Shown: in pieces, positions 55,484 through 64,000 of the stretch
Position numbering within the stretch: position 1 is the stretch's first letter
Layout of the letters: each line of letters begins with the position of its first letter
Source of the DNA: Symsagittifera roscoffensis
Lineage: Eukaryota > Xenacoelomorpha > Acoela > Convolutidae
Length of the DNA: 64,000 bases
Assembly (NCBI RefSeq): GCF_963678635.1
Contig: NC_087064.1
Location: 81,069,526-81,133,525 of the forward strand
Reading direction: 5' to 3'
Notes under the pieces: model-generated
Told to the model about the DNA's origin: nothing
The model's input: only the letters and a program-made list of their open reading frames with translations
Databases searched by the model: none
Translations under genes and position numbers: made by a program

Positions 55484-56504
55484 ACCTGGGTCGAGGTCCG
55501 CGACTTAAGAAAAGACCGGCGCGACTCAAATTTGGCAATTCTAGACCGGCGCGGTTTTTTATTGGCAATACCAGACCAGCGTGACCTAAACATGGCAATT
55601 GAAGACCGGTGCGACTGAAAAAAAACCAGCGCGACCGCGACGACTCAAAAAATCGTCGGGACCGGCGCGACCCAAGGTAATGGTGTGACCTGCGTGACTG
55701 AAAATTTTCATTTACAGACCGGCGCGACTGAGAATCAACCACTCCGACATGCGCGACTGAGCAAAATACAGAAAGTCATTTCTTAAGTCGCGCCGTCGGT
55801 CTTATCTTAAGTCGCGGCTCTTAAGTCTTTTCTTAAGTCACGCCGTAGCTCTTATCGTAAGTCGCGCCACTTAGGTCTTTTCTTGATTCGCGCCGCTTAA
55901 GTCTTTTCTTAAGTCGCGCCGCTTAAGTCTTTTCTTAAGTCGCGCCGTCGGTCTTATCTTATGTCGCGGCTCTTAAGTCTTTTCTTAAGTCGCGCCGTCG
56001 GTCTTATCTTAAGTCGCGGCTCTTAAATCTTTTCTTAAGTCGCGCCGCCAGTCTTATTTTAAGTCGCTTCGCTAAAAAATTTTCTTAAGTCGTGCCGTGA
56101 AAAGACTGACGGCGCGACTAGATAAAAGACTTAAGCGACGCGACTAGATAAAAGACTTAAGCGGCGCGACTTAACAAAAGACAGACTTTAAAAAAGACTG
56201 ACAGCGTGACTTAGAAAAAAGACTGACGGCGTAACTTAGAAAAAATACGAACTGCGCAACTTAAGAAAAGACTTAAGCTGCGCAACTTAAGAAAAGACTT
56301 AAGCGGCGCAGCTTCAGAAAAGACTGACGGCGCGAATTAAGAAAAGACTTAAGCGGCACTACTTAAGAAAAGACTGACGGCGCGATGTAAGAAAAGATTG
56401 ACGGCGCGACTTAAGCCCGCGGCGCGACTGCGAAATCCAATCTGAAAAAGGTACGCGGCGCGACTTACAAAGTCTTTTCTTAAGTCGCGGACCTCGACCC
56501 GGGT
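55484..56504. mobile_element. Foldback-like inverted repeat element with internal arrays
   Basis: The termini are perfect 29-bp inverted repeats: 55488-55516 and 56472-56500 (each starts from GGGTCGAGGTCCGCGAC or its complement). Extended outward by TACC(T/C), they match over about 34 bases with one mismatch. Inside are three zones: 55510-55770 with units of the GACCGGCGCGACT kind; 55780-56095 with repeated TCTTTTCTTAAGTCGCGCCG; 56098-56470 with the same unit inverted. The whole can fold back on itself. Frames at 55464-55742 and 56349-56661 are made of these repeats. No transposase is present. A target duplication is not clear. Confidence 0.75.
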
Positions 56505-56860
56505 AGTAGCCCCTTCCGTAGCGACTTTTTTGCAAGGGTTCCTTGTACTCCCTAGTTTCTGAGGGTTCTGCCTCATTCAATAAACGATACCTGTTGAACT
56601 GAAACTGCGAAAATTTTCCCTCTTGCATAGGAAGACTTGCCACACCTTGAGCATCCCGCAACTGAGCTCAATCTGTTTTTAATTGTTTTTTCAAATCACA
56701 GAAGAAACAGCGCCGGTCATTTTTAAAAGTCTTCTGCAGAAATCCGCGTGGTCCTTGTCCATGGCATCTTCATCATCAATGGTAGAAGCCAGTCGCTGTG
56801 ATGATTTGTTCTTATGTATTTCAGGCCGACACATCATAATCCATTATGAGCCACAGCTGC
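56501..56860 (-). pseudogene. Decayed gag-like tract with a broken CCHC knuckle
   Basis: The minus strand reads RRCFFCDLKKQLKTD, then an in-frame TGA, then AQLRDAQGVASLPMQ, continuing through FQFNRYRLLNEAEPSE to the inverted repeat. The spacing is exactly CX2CX4-X-X4-X with the His replaced by Gln and the last Cys position occupied by the stop. An upstream acidic stretch (TIDDEDAMDKDHADFC) is in another frame across an A-run. This fits an old retroelement gag. Confidence is limited because only one motif supports it. Confidence 0.35.
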
Positions 56861-58239
56861 CTCAAACGCGTAACCCACACTACGCATTGGCGAAAAGTGT
56901 TCAAAACTAGGCAATGCCAAGTTCTTCATGACTTTGAACTTCAGCTCTGTATTCTGACAGGTACTACTCAGAAACCATGATAGGAAAAAAACGGGCTATG
57001 CATGTGAGCTGGTTTTGTTCTAGAATATAAAATGTTTTTTTTTTTGGCTAGTGTAACGCTGTAGCTACCTTTCAGCTGCTGATGGCTCAAGCTCTCTCCG
57101 GCGTCAGAAACACGTATGGAAAACGTGTTTGTGCAACGCCAAGGTTGCGGCCATTGCTTCTTCTAAAAAAGAGAACCATATTAGTAGCGGTTGGATGTAG
57201 CGTTCCAATGTATAAAAAAAAGCACAGCTGAATTGTAAACATTGGAAAAGCAAAAATCTGATGTGGTCCATATTTCATCTCAATCAAAGAGTGGTCAGTT
57301 ATAGAAACCATGGAAGCCATTTGGAAACCATGAAAAAAGAGCTGGCTTGGAAAGCATCGAAAACTGATTCAATAACGACAACTTCCTTGAATTTGCTTTG
57401 CTATAGTCTGCCCAATGCAGCTGTTCGTGGAAAACATACGCCAGAAATTCATGTATAATAAAAATTCTCAGGAAACATTTGAAAACATAAGTTGCGAATT
57501 GCTTAAGGAGCTGATTTTAATGTGTTTACGCAAAAAAGGGAGTGTTTGTTTTGGACACATCTGAAAAATAAATTCTATATTTAGAACAGTAAATTCTATA
57601 TTTAGTAAGGTCCTAAAGGACATAGAAAATAAATAGCGTGCGCCCAAAAATAGTTTGCGAATGCCTTTAAGAATGCACTTTTTGACAGTTTTAGCAATCA
57701 GACAAAATTTAATATAATTTTAGAAGAAAAAACTACGAATCAAGTGGAGCGATTGTCTTTTTGAAATAATGAGACTTGTCAAGAGCTTCCGCTGAACAGT
57801 TGGGTTGTCATGTTGGGACATTTTTTGGGACACCTAGAGTTGCCGGTCGAGTTTACGACTGAAATAAAACTCTGAAGAAAGAGGATCCAAGATCACTGGA
57901 CTTATCTAACCTTTCTATCTGGTCCAGTCATAACATACGAAATTGAGATACTAGAAACATAAACAGCCTGGCGATGTGAAACAATTTAATCATTGGGCCA
58001 CCGGTTGTCTTGCCAAAGCTGGATGGCTTGTTGAGCGTGAATACATTAAGTGGATCCAAAGAGACCTACAAACGTGAAAAATTTATGAAGGACGTGGGTC
58101 CAACGGTAATCCTGTTATGGCATGTCGAACAGAAATTTCAGTCAAATGTACATCAGTCGATGCCAAAATTAAAAACGTCAATCAAACAGAAAAGGAAAGC
58201 ATGAATCTTCAACCGGTCCTCCACTACGTGAATTATTGA
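56861..58239. other. No intact gene; likely transposon debris
   Basis: Interrupted frames of moderate GC content (57087-57320 minus, 57261-57458 plus, 58010-58204 plus) show no recognisable motif. Confidence 0.35.
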
Positions 58240-60200
58240 TTGAAAAAAAAAATTGCTGTTAGTGGATAGGAGTTAGCGTGCGGCGGACAGAGAGGATCGT
58301 GAGGTAGTAAACACGTCTGGTGAAAAAATGAAGCTGAACGCAAAATCTAAGCGGCCAAACTAGGACCCTTTTGTTTTAGACATGAGCATTGACGATGATC
58401 CTGAGCAAAACAGACAAACAAGATGTACAGTTTTCACACAGAATGAAAAATCGGTCCAGCCAGAATGTGAGATGCTGAAAAAAAAGATGCAACGGATGAA
58501 ATAGGAAAACCAGTCAACATGAGAAACGAATGATTGAAAGAGAAGACGATTGTCTTGGCAAAATTCTAGCGAGGGTGAATCGGGAACCTAACAGAGAGCA
58601 AAAAATATGAATATGAGAGGAGATGGAGCTTTTCATAAGTCAGCAGGAGAAAACATTCGGGGTCTGGATAGAATGTTGCCATGAAGGAAAAGCGAGCTCA
58701 GACGACCATGAGCAGAATTGATAATATCTTGAAAATTGAGCGTGGAGCTGGAAGTAGCAGAGCAAACTCCACACACTTGCCCAGAGCACCCACAGTTTGT
58801 TTTTTCAAGGAGCCCCCGGCAAGGGCAAAAGGGTCTTCAGCGGGTCTTCAATGAGTCAAATACACGGGCGTATCCGAAGCACCGGCAGCTGAAAGCGAAA
58901 GCACAGTTTGTTCAAAATATGTTCATGGAAACAGTTGAGCCTTTGAGCCTTTGAAACGATCCTCGGAGACATTCCTTTGTAGATTGTTCAGCACCAATCG
59001 ACGCATCAAAGCAGCGAGAGTCCAAAAAAGGTAATAAAAAGCTAGGATACTTCAAAAACGAGTCGGACGATTGTATAGACACCTGGATAGATGCGATGAA
59101 GCTACACATTTAGGAAGAGGAACTAAAAGAGAGGCAAGAGACTACCGCAATGACCAGAAGTTTGGACGGGACCGCCTCAATTGTCAATTGGGTCACTGCC
59201 AAGAGGCAGGATCAAAAGATAAGAAGAAATCTTCAACATTCCGTTGAATCATTTCGGCGCACGAGTGCATTCACATCATGGCATGGTGCGGTTCGACAAA
59301 CAACTCCTATCAAAAAGGGACGATAGACTGATTTGTGGACAGAAACATTGAGGCAAGAGACTAGCGGGAAACGGAGGTTTTTTTGAGATTTTTGCAACCT
59401 CAAGGCAATAACAAAATAAAATGAATACCTTATATGACGAATATATGAAAGCTTGTCATAACTTGTGATGCTTAGTTTTTCACAACATTAAATCTCGGTC
59501 CCGCTTTTACATTTGCCATTACGGAGGCGGAACACAAAGAAGATGGGTTTTGTGTGTCAATTGGTTTTTAGTGCAATTTGGCATATGAAACGTGGCAGCG
59601 ACTTAAAGCGACTCATGTCTCAGCCTCTGAACAATCTCCAGAAGAAATATGGGAACCATCTAATGTGTTACGTGATCAACGTGGTGACAGTAATAACTTA
59701 CTTGAAAGAGCACACTGTCAGGCTTGATGAGGTCTTTGATTGCATGAATAGAGCGGGCTTTATATTCGATTACTTTATTAGAGCGGGCAAACCCTCTTAG
59801 CGTGAAATTCTTTGTTAATCAATAAAGTACACAGGCTGTACGGAGGACAAGCATGGTGTAAATTCAGGTCCGGATGCAGTGAAGTCACGACGCTGATAAC
59901 ATTTCTGGGATACGCAACTATTACAGGGATTTGGCAAAATCCTACGGAGGCAAGGTGTATCTCATACATATACATACTTGATACTGATCCATCGATAGTC
60001 AGCATAACTTGGATTTTGCATCAGCAGCAAAAGAAGAAATTGAGAACTGCTTTCCGTTATATGGCATATGGGAGAAACGTGCTGAGTAATTCAGAGATGA
60101 ATTTTGTCAACAGAAATGGAAGTTTTTCAATAGTTAATTTTGTTGTCAAATATCGAGCCTACGTAGGGAGTACTACCTTTTAATTGCGAGAACAAAATCA
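58240..60200 (+). pseudogene. Decayed Ty3-type gag-pol
   Basis: Gag-like: YFKNESDDCIDTWIDAMKLH near 59045-59105, then LKERQETTAMTRSLDGTA, then in another frame HSHHGMVRFDKQ near 59270-59300. RT-like: VVTVITYLKEHTVRLDEVFD near 59685-59745, with MNRAGFIF after it. RNase H-like: AYGRNVLSNSEMNFVNR and FVVKYRAYVG near 60065-60170. The order matches Ty3 gag-RT-RNase H, but large parts (including the RT catalytic region) are missing, and stops and frame changes are frequent. The RNase H block is the most convincing piece. It is a dead copy unrelated in sequence to the 18-kb element. Confidence 0.7.
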
Positions 60201-61061
60201 AGTTTTGTTTTGATTAAAACTATATTCCATTAACCATAGTTACCTTGGCCGCTGAATAATTCAATTGAACGGTTACACATTTTAGTTGACTACAAAATGC
60301 GTGAAAACACCAGAACGTTGACAACTTGAGCAGAAAGACAGAGTTTTATGAATGTTGGGAAAGACGAGCCAAAGAGGCAGAAATAGAATGAAAAATCTCG
60401 TTTAAAGACAAAAAAATCAACAATGCACATCCTCTGGCAAGGTTGTTGGACAAGTCAGAACACACTGTACCTGGATACCTTGAGCTGCCAGTAGAAAAAG
60501 CAGCCGAAATCAAGATCCTGGCATCTGTAAACGCAGCAGTAGTTCTGGGAGCTGGTCCAGCAAATGCCTCCCCCATTCCACAGAACGTTTTAACTGAGAC
60601 TTTAAATGAATCAAGGGAGAAAGTGACCCAGACTCAAAAGGATTCACGTCACTTTTGAAATAAAGGAGGGATCATACTGATAATGTCGCAACCACAGACT
60701 AAAGAATGAGATTTTTTCCGGGAGTCCAATAATGAGAAGAATCATGAAATGAGCAGCCTGAAGAAACGAGAGCAATACTCAGAGGACAAAGTTAAGTCCG
60801 GAAGTCGAAGAGGATGAATAAATATGAAGTACGGGGATACGTTATCAGATTTGAACTCCTGCTCGATATCGGACATTTCGGAGTTGAATATTCACTCATT
60901 ACTTATAAAATCAAGGGCAAAATTTTTGGAGAAAGATTTTCATCAGGATCCTGTGAGTGACGCGTTAAAACTCTTGAGTGAACTACTTGAAGATAACGCT
61001 GCCGATAATATGGAATTGACAGCAGTGTCAATGCGGGTCAAAGCGTCGAATGAGCTACCTT
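60201..61061 (+). other. Unassigned coding-like tract
   Basis: Two frames (60443-60658 and 60824-61072) have balanced composition, with EKAAEIKILASVNAAVVLG and SDALKLLSELLEDNAADN, and may be pieces of another old retroelement gene. No family recognised. Confidence 0.3.
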
Positions 61062-62156
61062 TCACGTCATGAAGCTGTGAGGATCATTTTCAACCATTTG
61101 AAATGGAAACCAATCTCTCGGTAAAGTTTGGTTGGGTTTGCCAAGATGGAAAACGATGCTCAACAACCGGGTGAGCTTNNNNNNNNNNNNNNNNNNNNNN
61201 NNNNNNNNNNNNNNNNNNNNNNNNNNNNNNNNNNNNNNNNNNNNNNNNNNNNNNNNNNNNNNNNNNNNNNNNNNNNNNNNNNNNNNNNNNNNNNNNNNNN
61301 NNNNNNNNNNNNNNNNNNNNNNNNNNNNNNNNNNNNNNNNNNNNNNNNNNNNNNNNNNNNNNNNNNNNNNNNNNNNNNTACGTCTTAGCGTGTTGCCTAT
61401 GGCAATCGGTCTCAACCCTCGGTCTATTTTTATGAGGGCGATAAGCTTTGCGCCAAAAAAGAAAGGTCTTAGTGGTTCCGGTATTTTGCCATCTCCAATG
61501 AGGTTTATCAGCTTAGTAAGCGATTTCAGAAAATTAAGTCCTGCACTACCATTCGACTTACTAACAAGATCTTTAAAAAATTGAGGAAATATTTTATCAG
61601 GACCTGCTGCTGATCCGTTTGGAAAGGACATTATCGCTTTGTATAGGTCGAAATCGATTACGAAAAAACTATCCAACTTTTCTGGATTTGGAGCTGCAAA
61701 TTTGGCTCGCTGCGGGTGCTTAGACAACAATTTTTGATAGTTATCAGTTGAAAAGGAGCTATTTTGTCATCCGAAGCAGCAAGCCTTATTCCTCCCTTTA
61801 CATTTCCTTCATCGAGCTTACTATTTATATACTTTACTCTCTGCTCGAGGTCACTCAGAGGCGGGCTTGAAACTTGGGGATGGGGTTTTGGAAGTGACAC
61901 GTCATTTGCTCGAATTTTTTTCTTTATTAAAGAGCTCATGCCTTTGGTCTGTTTGCGTCCACTTCTTTTCGGTTGCTCCAAAAAAAAACAAGAAAGACGT
62001 TAAAAAAATTAGCCATTTTGTAACATCTTCTACATCGTAGACGATGTCATTTATTTTGTCCGACAGACTTTCCGCCAAGGGAACACGCGAGTCTTTTGGT
62101 ACTCTCTTGAGTACTCGGACATTTGACATGGCTGTATTAACATAATTGTCTAGCAC
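61062..62156 (-). pseudogene. Non-LTR retrotransposon reverse transcriptase fragment
   Basis: Three minus-strand frames in order carry one protein. 62156-61902: VLKRVPKDSRVPLAESLSDK. 61981-61658: VKGGIRLAASDDKIAPF. 61730-61379: SKHPQRAKFAAPNPEKLD, FPNGSAAGPDKIFPQFFKDL, PFFFGAKLIALIKID and GLRPIAIGNTLRR. The series, including the SAAGPD and FFGA.LIAL....G.RPIA.G.TLRR blocks, is the start of a LINE-type RT found in many invertebrates. At least two frame changes separate the parts, and the catalytic region would fall into the following N gap, so activity cannot be judged. The part beyond the gap (61062-61178) is not clearly RT. Confidence 0.75.
61179..61378. other. Assembly gap, 200 N
   Basis: A run of exactly 200 N inside the non-LTR RT fragment. 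The round length suggests a scaffold placeholder, so the true distance is unknown. Confidence 0.95.
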
Positions 62157-62278
62157 TAAATCATTACCAATTGTTGCTTTATTAACAGATTTTACATCAA
62201 CGCATAAAGGACACTGAAATCATTGGGTTTTCTTAGAGTCGCTAAGAGATATAATTACACAACTGATATGATACCAAT

Positions 62279-62689
62279 GTGCCAGTCGGTCATATTTGGA
62301 AGTTTGACCTTGAGAAGAGCAGAAAATACTTGATTTTGGAGAGAAATTTTGTTTTTCAAAAATTCGAATGGAACATGTCATGCACGATTTTCTCGCGACA
62401 ACTGAAAATCAGAAAAAGAAATCAGAACAATTTTAGAGCAATTGCGGGAAAGTTAGAAAGTAAAAACGAGTGGGAAATTGCTATTCGCAATTTCCGTCTA
62501 TATATAATCGAGAGTAGAGCTGTCCTACTTGAAATAGAAGACAGAGTATCCCCGAGAGAGCGATTACTAAAGTTGGACCAGAGTGAACCTTCAGCGGAAA
62601 GGCGGACAACTAGAGTGTCCCAACGGTCCAAGAGAACTCAAATTCTAGAGCATGAACTTATCCTTGCTGTCCAAACTATAAAACATTAA
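62279..62689 (+). pseudogene. Retroelement ORF end, 136 codons, unrecognised
   Basis: A frame of 136 codons, very rich in Arg/Glu/Lys (NFRLYIIESRAVLLEIEDRV, then RRTTRVSQRSKRTQ), without cysteine motifs. Its 3' two thirds is the coding portion of the repeat shared with 2130-2350, where the same reading is broken. It is probably the C-terminal end of a retroelement protein, since a long non-coding repeat tail follows directly. The domain type is unknown. Confidence 0.4.
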
Positions 62690-63165
62690 ACTTCTCTTAG
62701 TTATTTATTTCTTGAGTTAGTTACTGACTGGATTATTTCCCAATTCTTGAGCGTGCTGCTATGTGAGTACAAATTTAATTTCTAGAGTGTGTTTTATGAT
62801 TGTTATGTTGAGATAAGGCGAGTTTTAGGTTGATCCATCTGAAATGGATCAAAGTCACACTGTCTAATAAAAAGTAACCTAACGGATTGTTCCAACCCGG
62901 TTTTTAACGGCGTTCATGTATTTTGGGTATCTAGAGACCTAAGTATGGGGACGTTTCTAATTCTAGAGTGGGGGGATATTTTAGTAGTAGCCTTTAAGCT
63001 GTAACGGGTCGTAGTCTCATGTCATAAGCGAACCGAACTGGCTCCGACCGTTCTTGAGGTGGGAAAACACAAGAGATAGTGCCCCTGACCCTTGAGCCAG
63101 TGGTTATAGGGCCTATTTTTCTTAAGCCTCATGTGTGACTGCAGTAGACGAATGTTACATAGTGT
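62450..63165 (+). repeat. Retroelement 3'-end repeat, copy B
   Basis: Same family and orientation as 2130-2850, with the same order of landmarks (see copy A). Copy B keeps an open frame in the first part; copy A does not. Confidence 0.6.
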
Positions 63166-63645
63166 TTTTATGGCGCTCCTGGGTGTTTACGACATCAAGA
63201 CTACGGAGTCAAACCCACTTGAGACAGCTTCGGGCTGAATGCCCATTCTAGAGTACCGGCGGTACGGTTCGACAGGAACGTGCAAACCTTCCGGTTGTAC
63301 CGTGATAGCTTTTTAAGAAAACTCGAGAAAATTTCCTGGTACGCTCTCCGAACGAGGCTTAGCTAACCGAGTAAAGGGGGGCAACTAGGGGGACAAAAAC
63401 ACGAGCAAAAAGACAAAAAGCAAAACAAAAACCAAAAAAGAATAGAAAAAGGAACAAAAACCATAAAACGAAAAAAGACAGTGACTTTGACACCAGATTA
63501 GTTGGATCAAACCTTTATATTAATTAAATAGTATACCCATACTGTTTTACAAGTTCGATCGTTTCGATCAACCTAGCAATTTAAACCAGTAAACTGAATA
63601 AAGTGCCCAAAGTGGGGCGTTGTCAAGGGTTTTCAGATAGCTTGG
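63166..63645. other. Non-coding, moderate GC, with an A/C-rich tract
   Basis: 63166-63370 may continue the repeat above (GTACCGGCGGTACGG is a short palindrome at about 63254). 63390-63480 is an AAAAAC-type simple tract. No gene is seen. Confidence 0.4.
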
Positions 63646-63649
63646 AACT

Positions 63650-63848
63650 TAGCTGGACCAATAGGAGACTTGACTGGAAGAGGTGACCAGCCGAGTGGGA
63701 AAGTGGTTCAGGGACACTGAGCTGAACCAATAGGAGACTTGACTGGAAGAGGTGACCAGCCGAGTGGGAGAGTGGTTCAGGGACACTTGGCTGAACCAAT
63801 AGGAGACTGGACTGGAACAGGTGACCAGTCGAGTGGGAAAGCAGCCAA
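63650..63848 (+). repeat. 69-bp tandem repeat, about 2.8 copies
   Basis: CCAATAGGAGACT starts at 63658, 63727 and 63796. Each unit contains GACTGGAA.AGGTGACCAG then CGAGTGGGA, and the first two end with GTGGTTCAGGGACAC. Because 69 is divisible by three it produces a repetitive minus-strand frame (63623-63910), which is not a gene. Confidence 0.9.
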
Positions 63849-64000
63849 GAAGGATTTGGCAATTCTCGAGTTCTCAAGTTGGGCAGAACGGGTATTTTTA
63901 GAATCCACATTACATTATAGGAGATAAGTGTAAAATTGGATAAGCGAAATCCCCCAGTTTTGAGGAACGTTTTTACTTGAGCAGGCCTGGAAACAGGTCT

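Noticed and set aside
55464-55742. 92-codon minus-strand frame with repeated SRAGL-type units
   Set aside because: It is a translation of the GACCGGCGCGACT array of the inverted repeat.
63623-63910. 95-codon minus-strand frame with 23-residue repeats
   Set aside because: It follows directly from the 69-bp tandem repeat, whose length is a multiple of three.

Overview
The window is AT-rich animal DNA, judged from spliced genes with canonical GT-AG introns, AATAAA signals, tRNA-derived SINE-like pieces and many decayed transposons. Two host genes are recognisable, both on the + strand. One is a complete two-exon C2orf81 homolog (about 9.58-11.32 kb). The other is the 3' six exons of a CELF/Bruno-type RNA-binding protein (47.47-52.26 kb), ending with a good RRM3. 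An invertebrate is likely, but I cannot name the lineage.

The main object is an 18.09 kb LTR retroelement at 28161-46250. It has 392/411 bp TG...CA LTRs differing by four substitutions plus one hairpin-associated indel block, and a 4-bp target duplication TTAC. Its order is: LTR, candidate PBS, repeat-rich leader, small basic ORF, long gag with a CCHC knuckle, aspartic protease, Ty3-type RT-RNase H, integrase zinc domain and C-terminus with the catalytic core missing, two tiny membrane ORFs, a Pro/Ser/Thr-rich ATG-less ORF, an env-like glycoprotein, a 599-residue ORF of unknown function, LTR. Several neighbouring ORFs overlap by a few bases, two of them with an exact ATGA stop-start. This copy carries a frame switch in late gag, an in-frame stop between protease and RT, an integrase core deletion, an in-frame stop in the Pro-rich ORF, and a stop plus a frame switch in env. 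It is therefore young but defective.

Region by region: 1-2.85 kb is retroelement debris related to 62.45-63.16 kb. 4.8-6.8 kb holds copies of an interspersed repeat that recurs three times in CELF introns. 9.58-11.45 kb is C2orf81. 11.6-28.1 kb is AT-rich and gene-poor, with SINE-like pieces and a 264-bp tandem array. 28.16-46.25 kb is the giant retroelement. 47.47-53.3 kb is CELF. 55.48-56.51 kb is a foldback-like inverted repeat lying in a decayed minus-strand gag. 58.2-60.2 kb is a decayed Ty3-type gag-pol. 61.06-62.16 kb is a decayed minus-strand non-LTR reverse transcriptase containing a 200-base N gap. 63.65-63.85 kb is a 69-bp tandem array.
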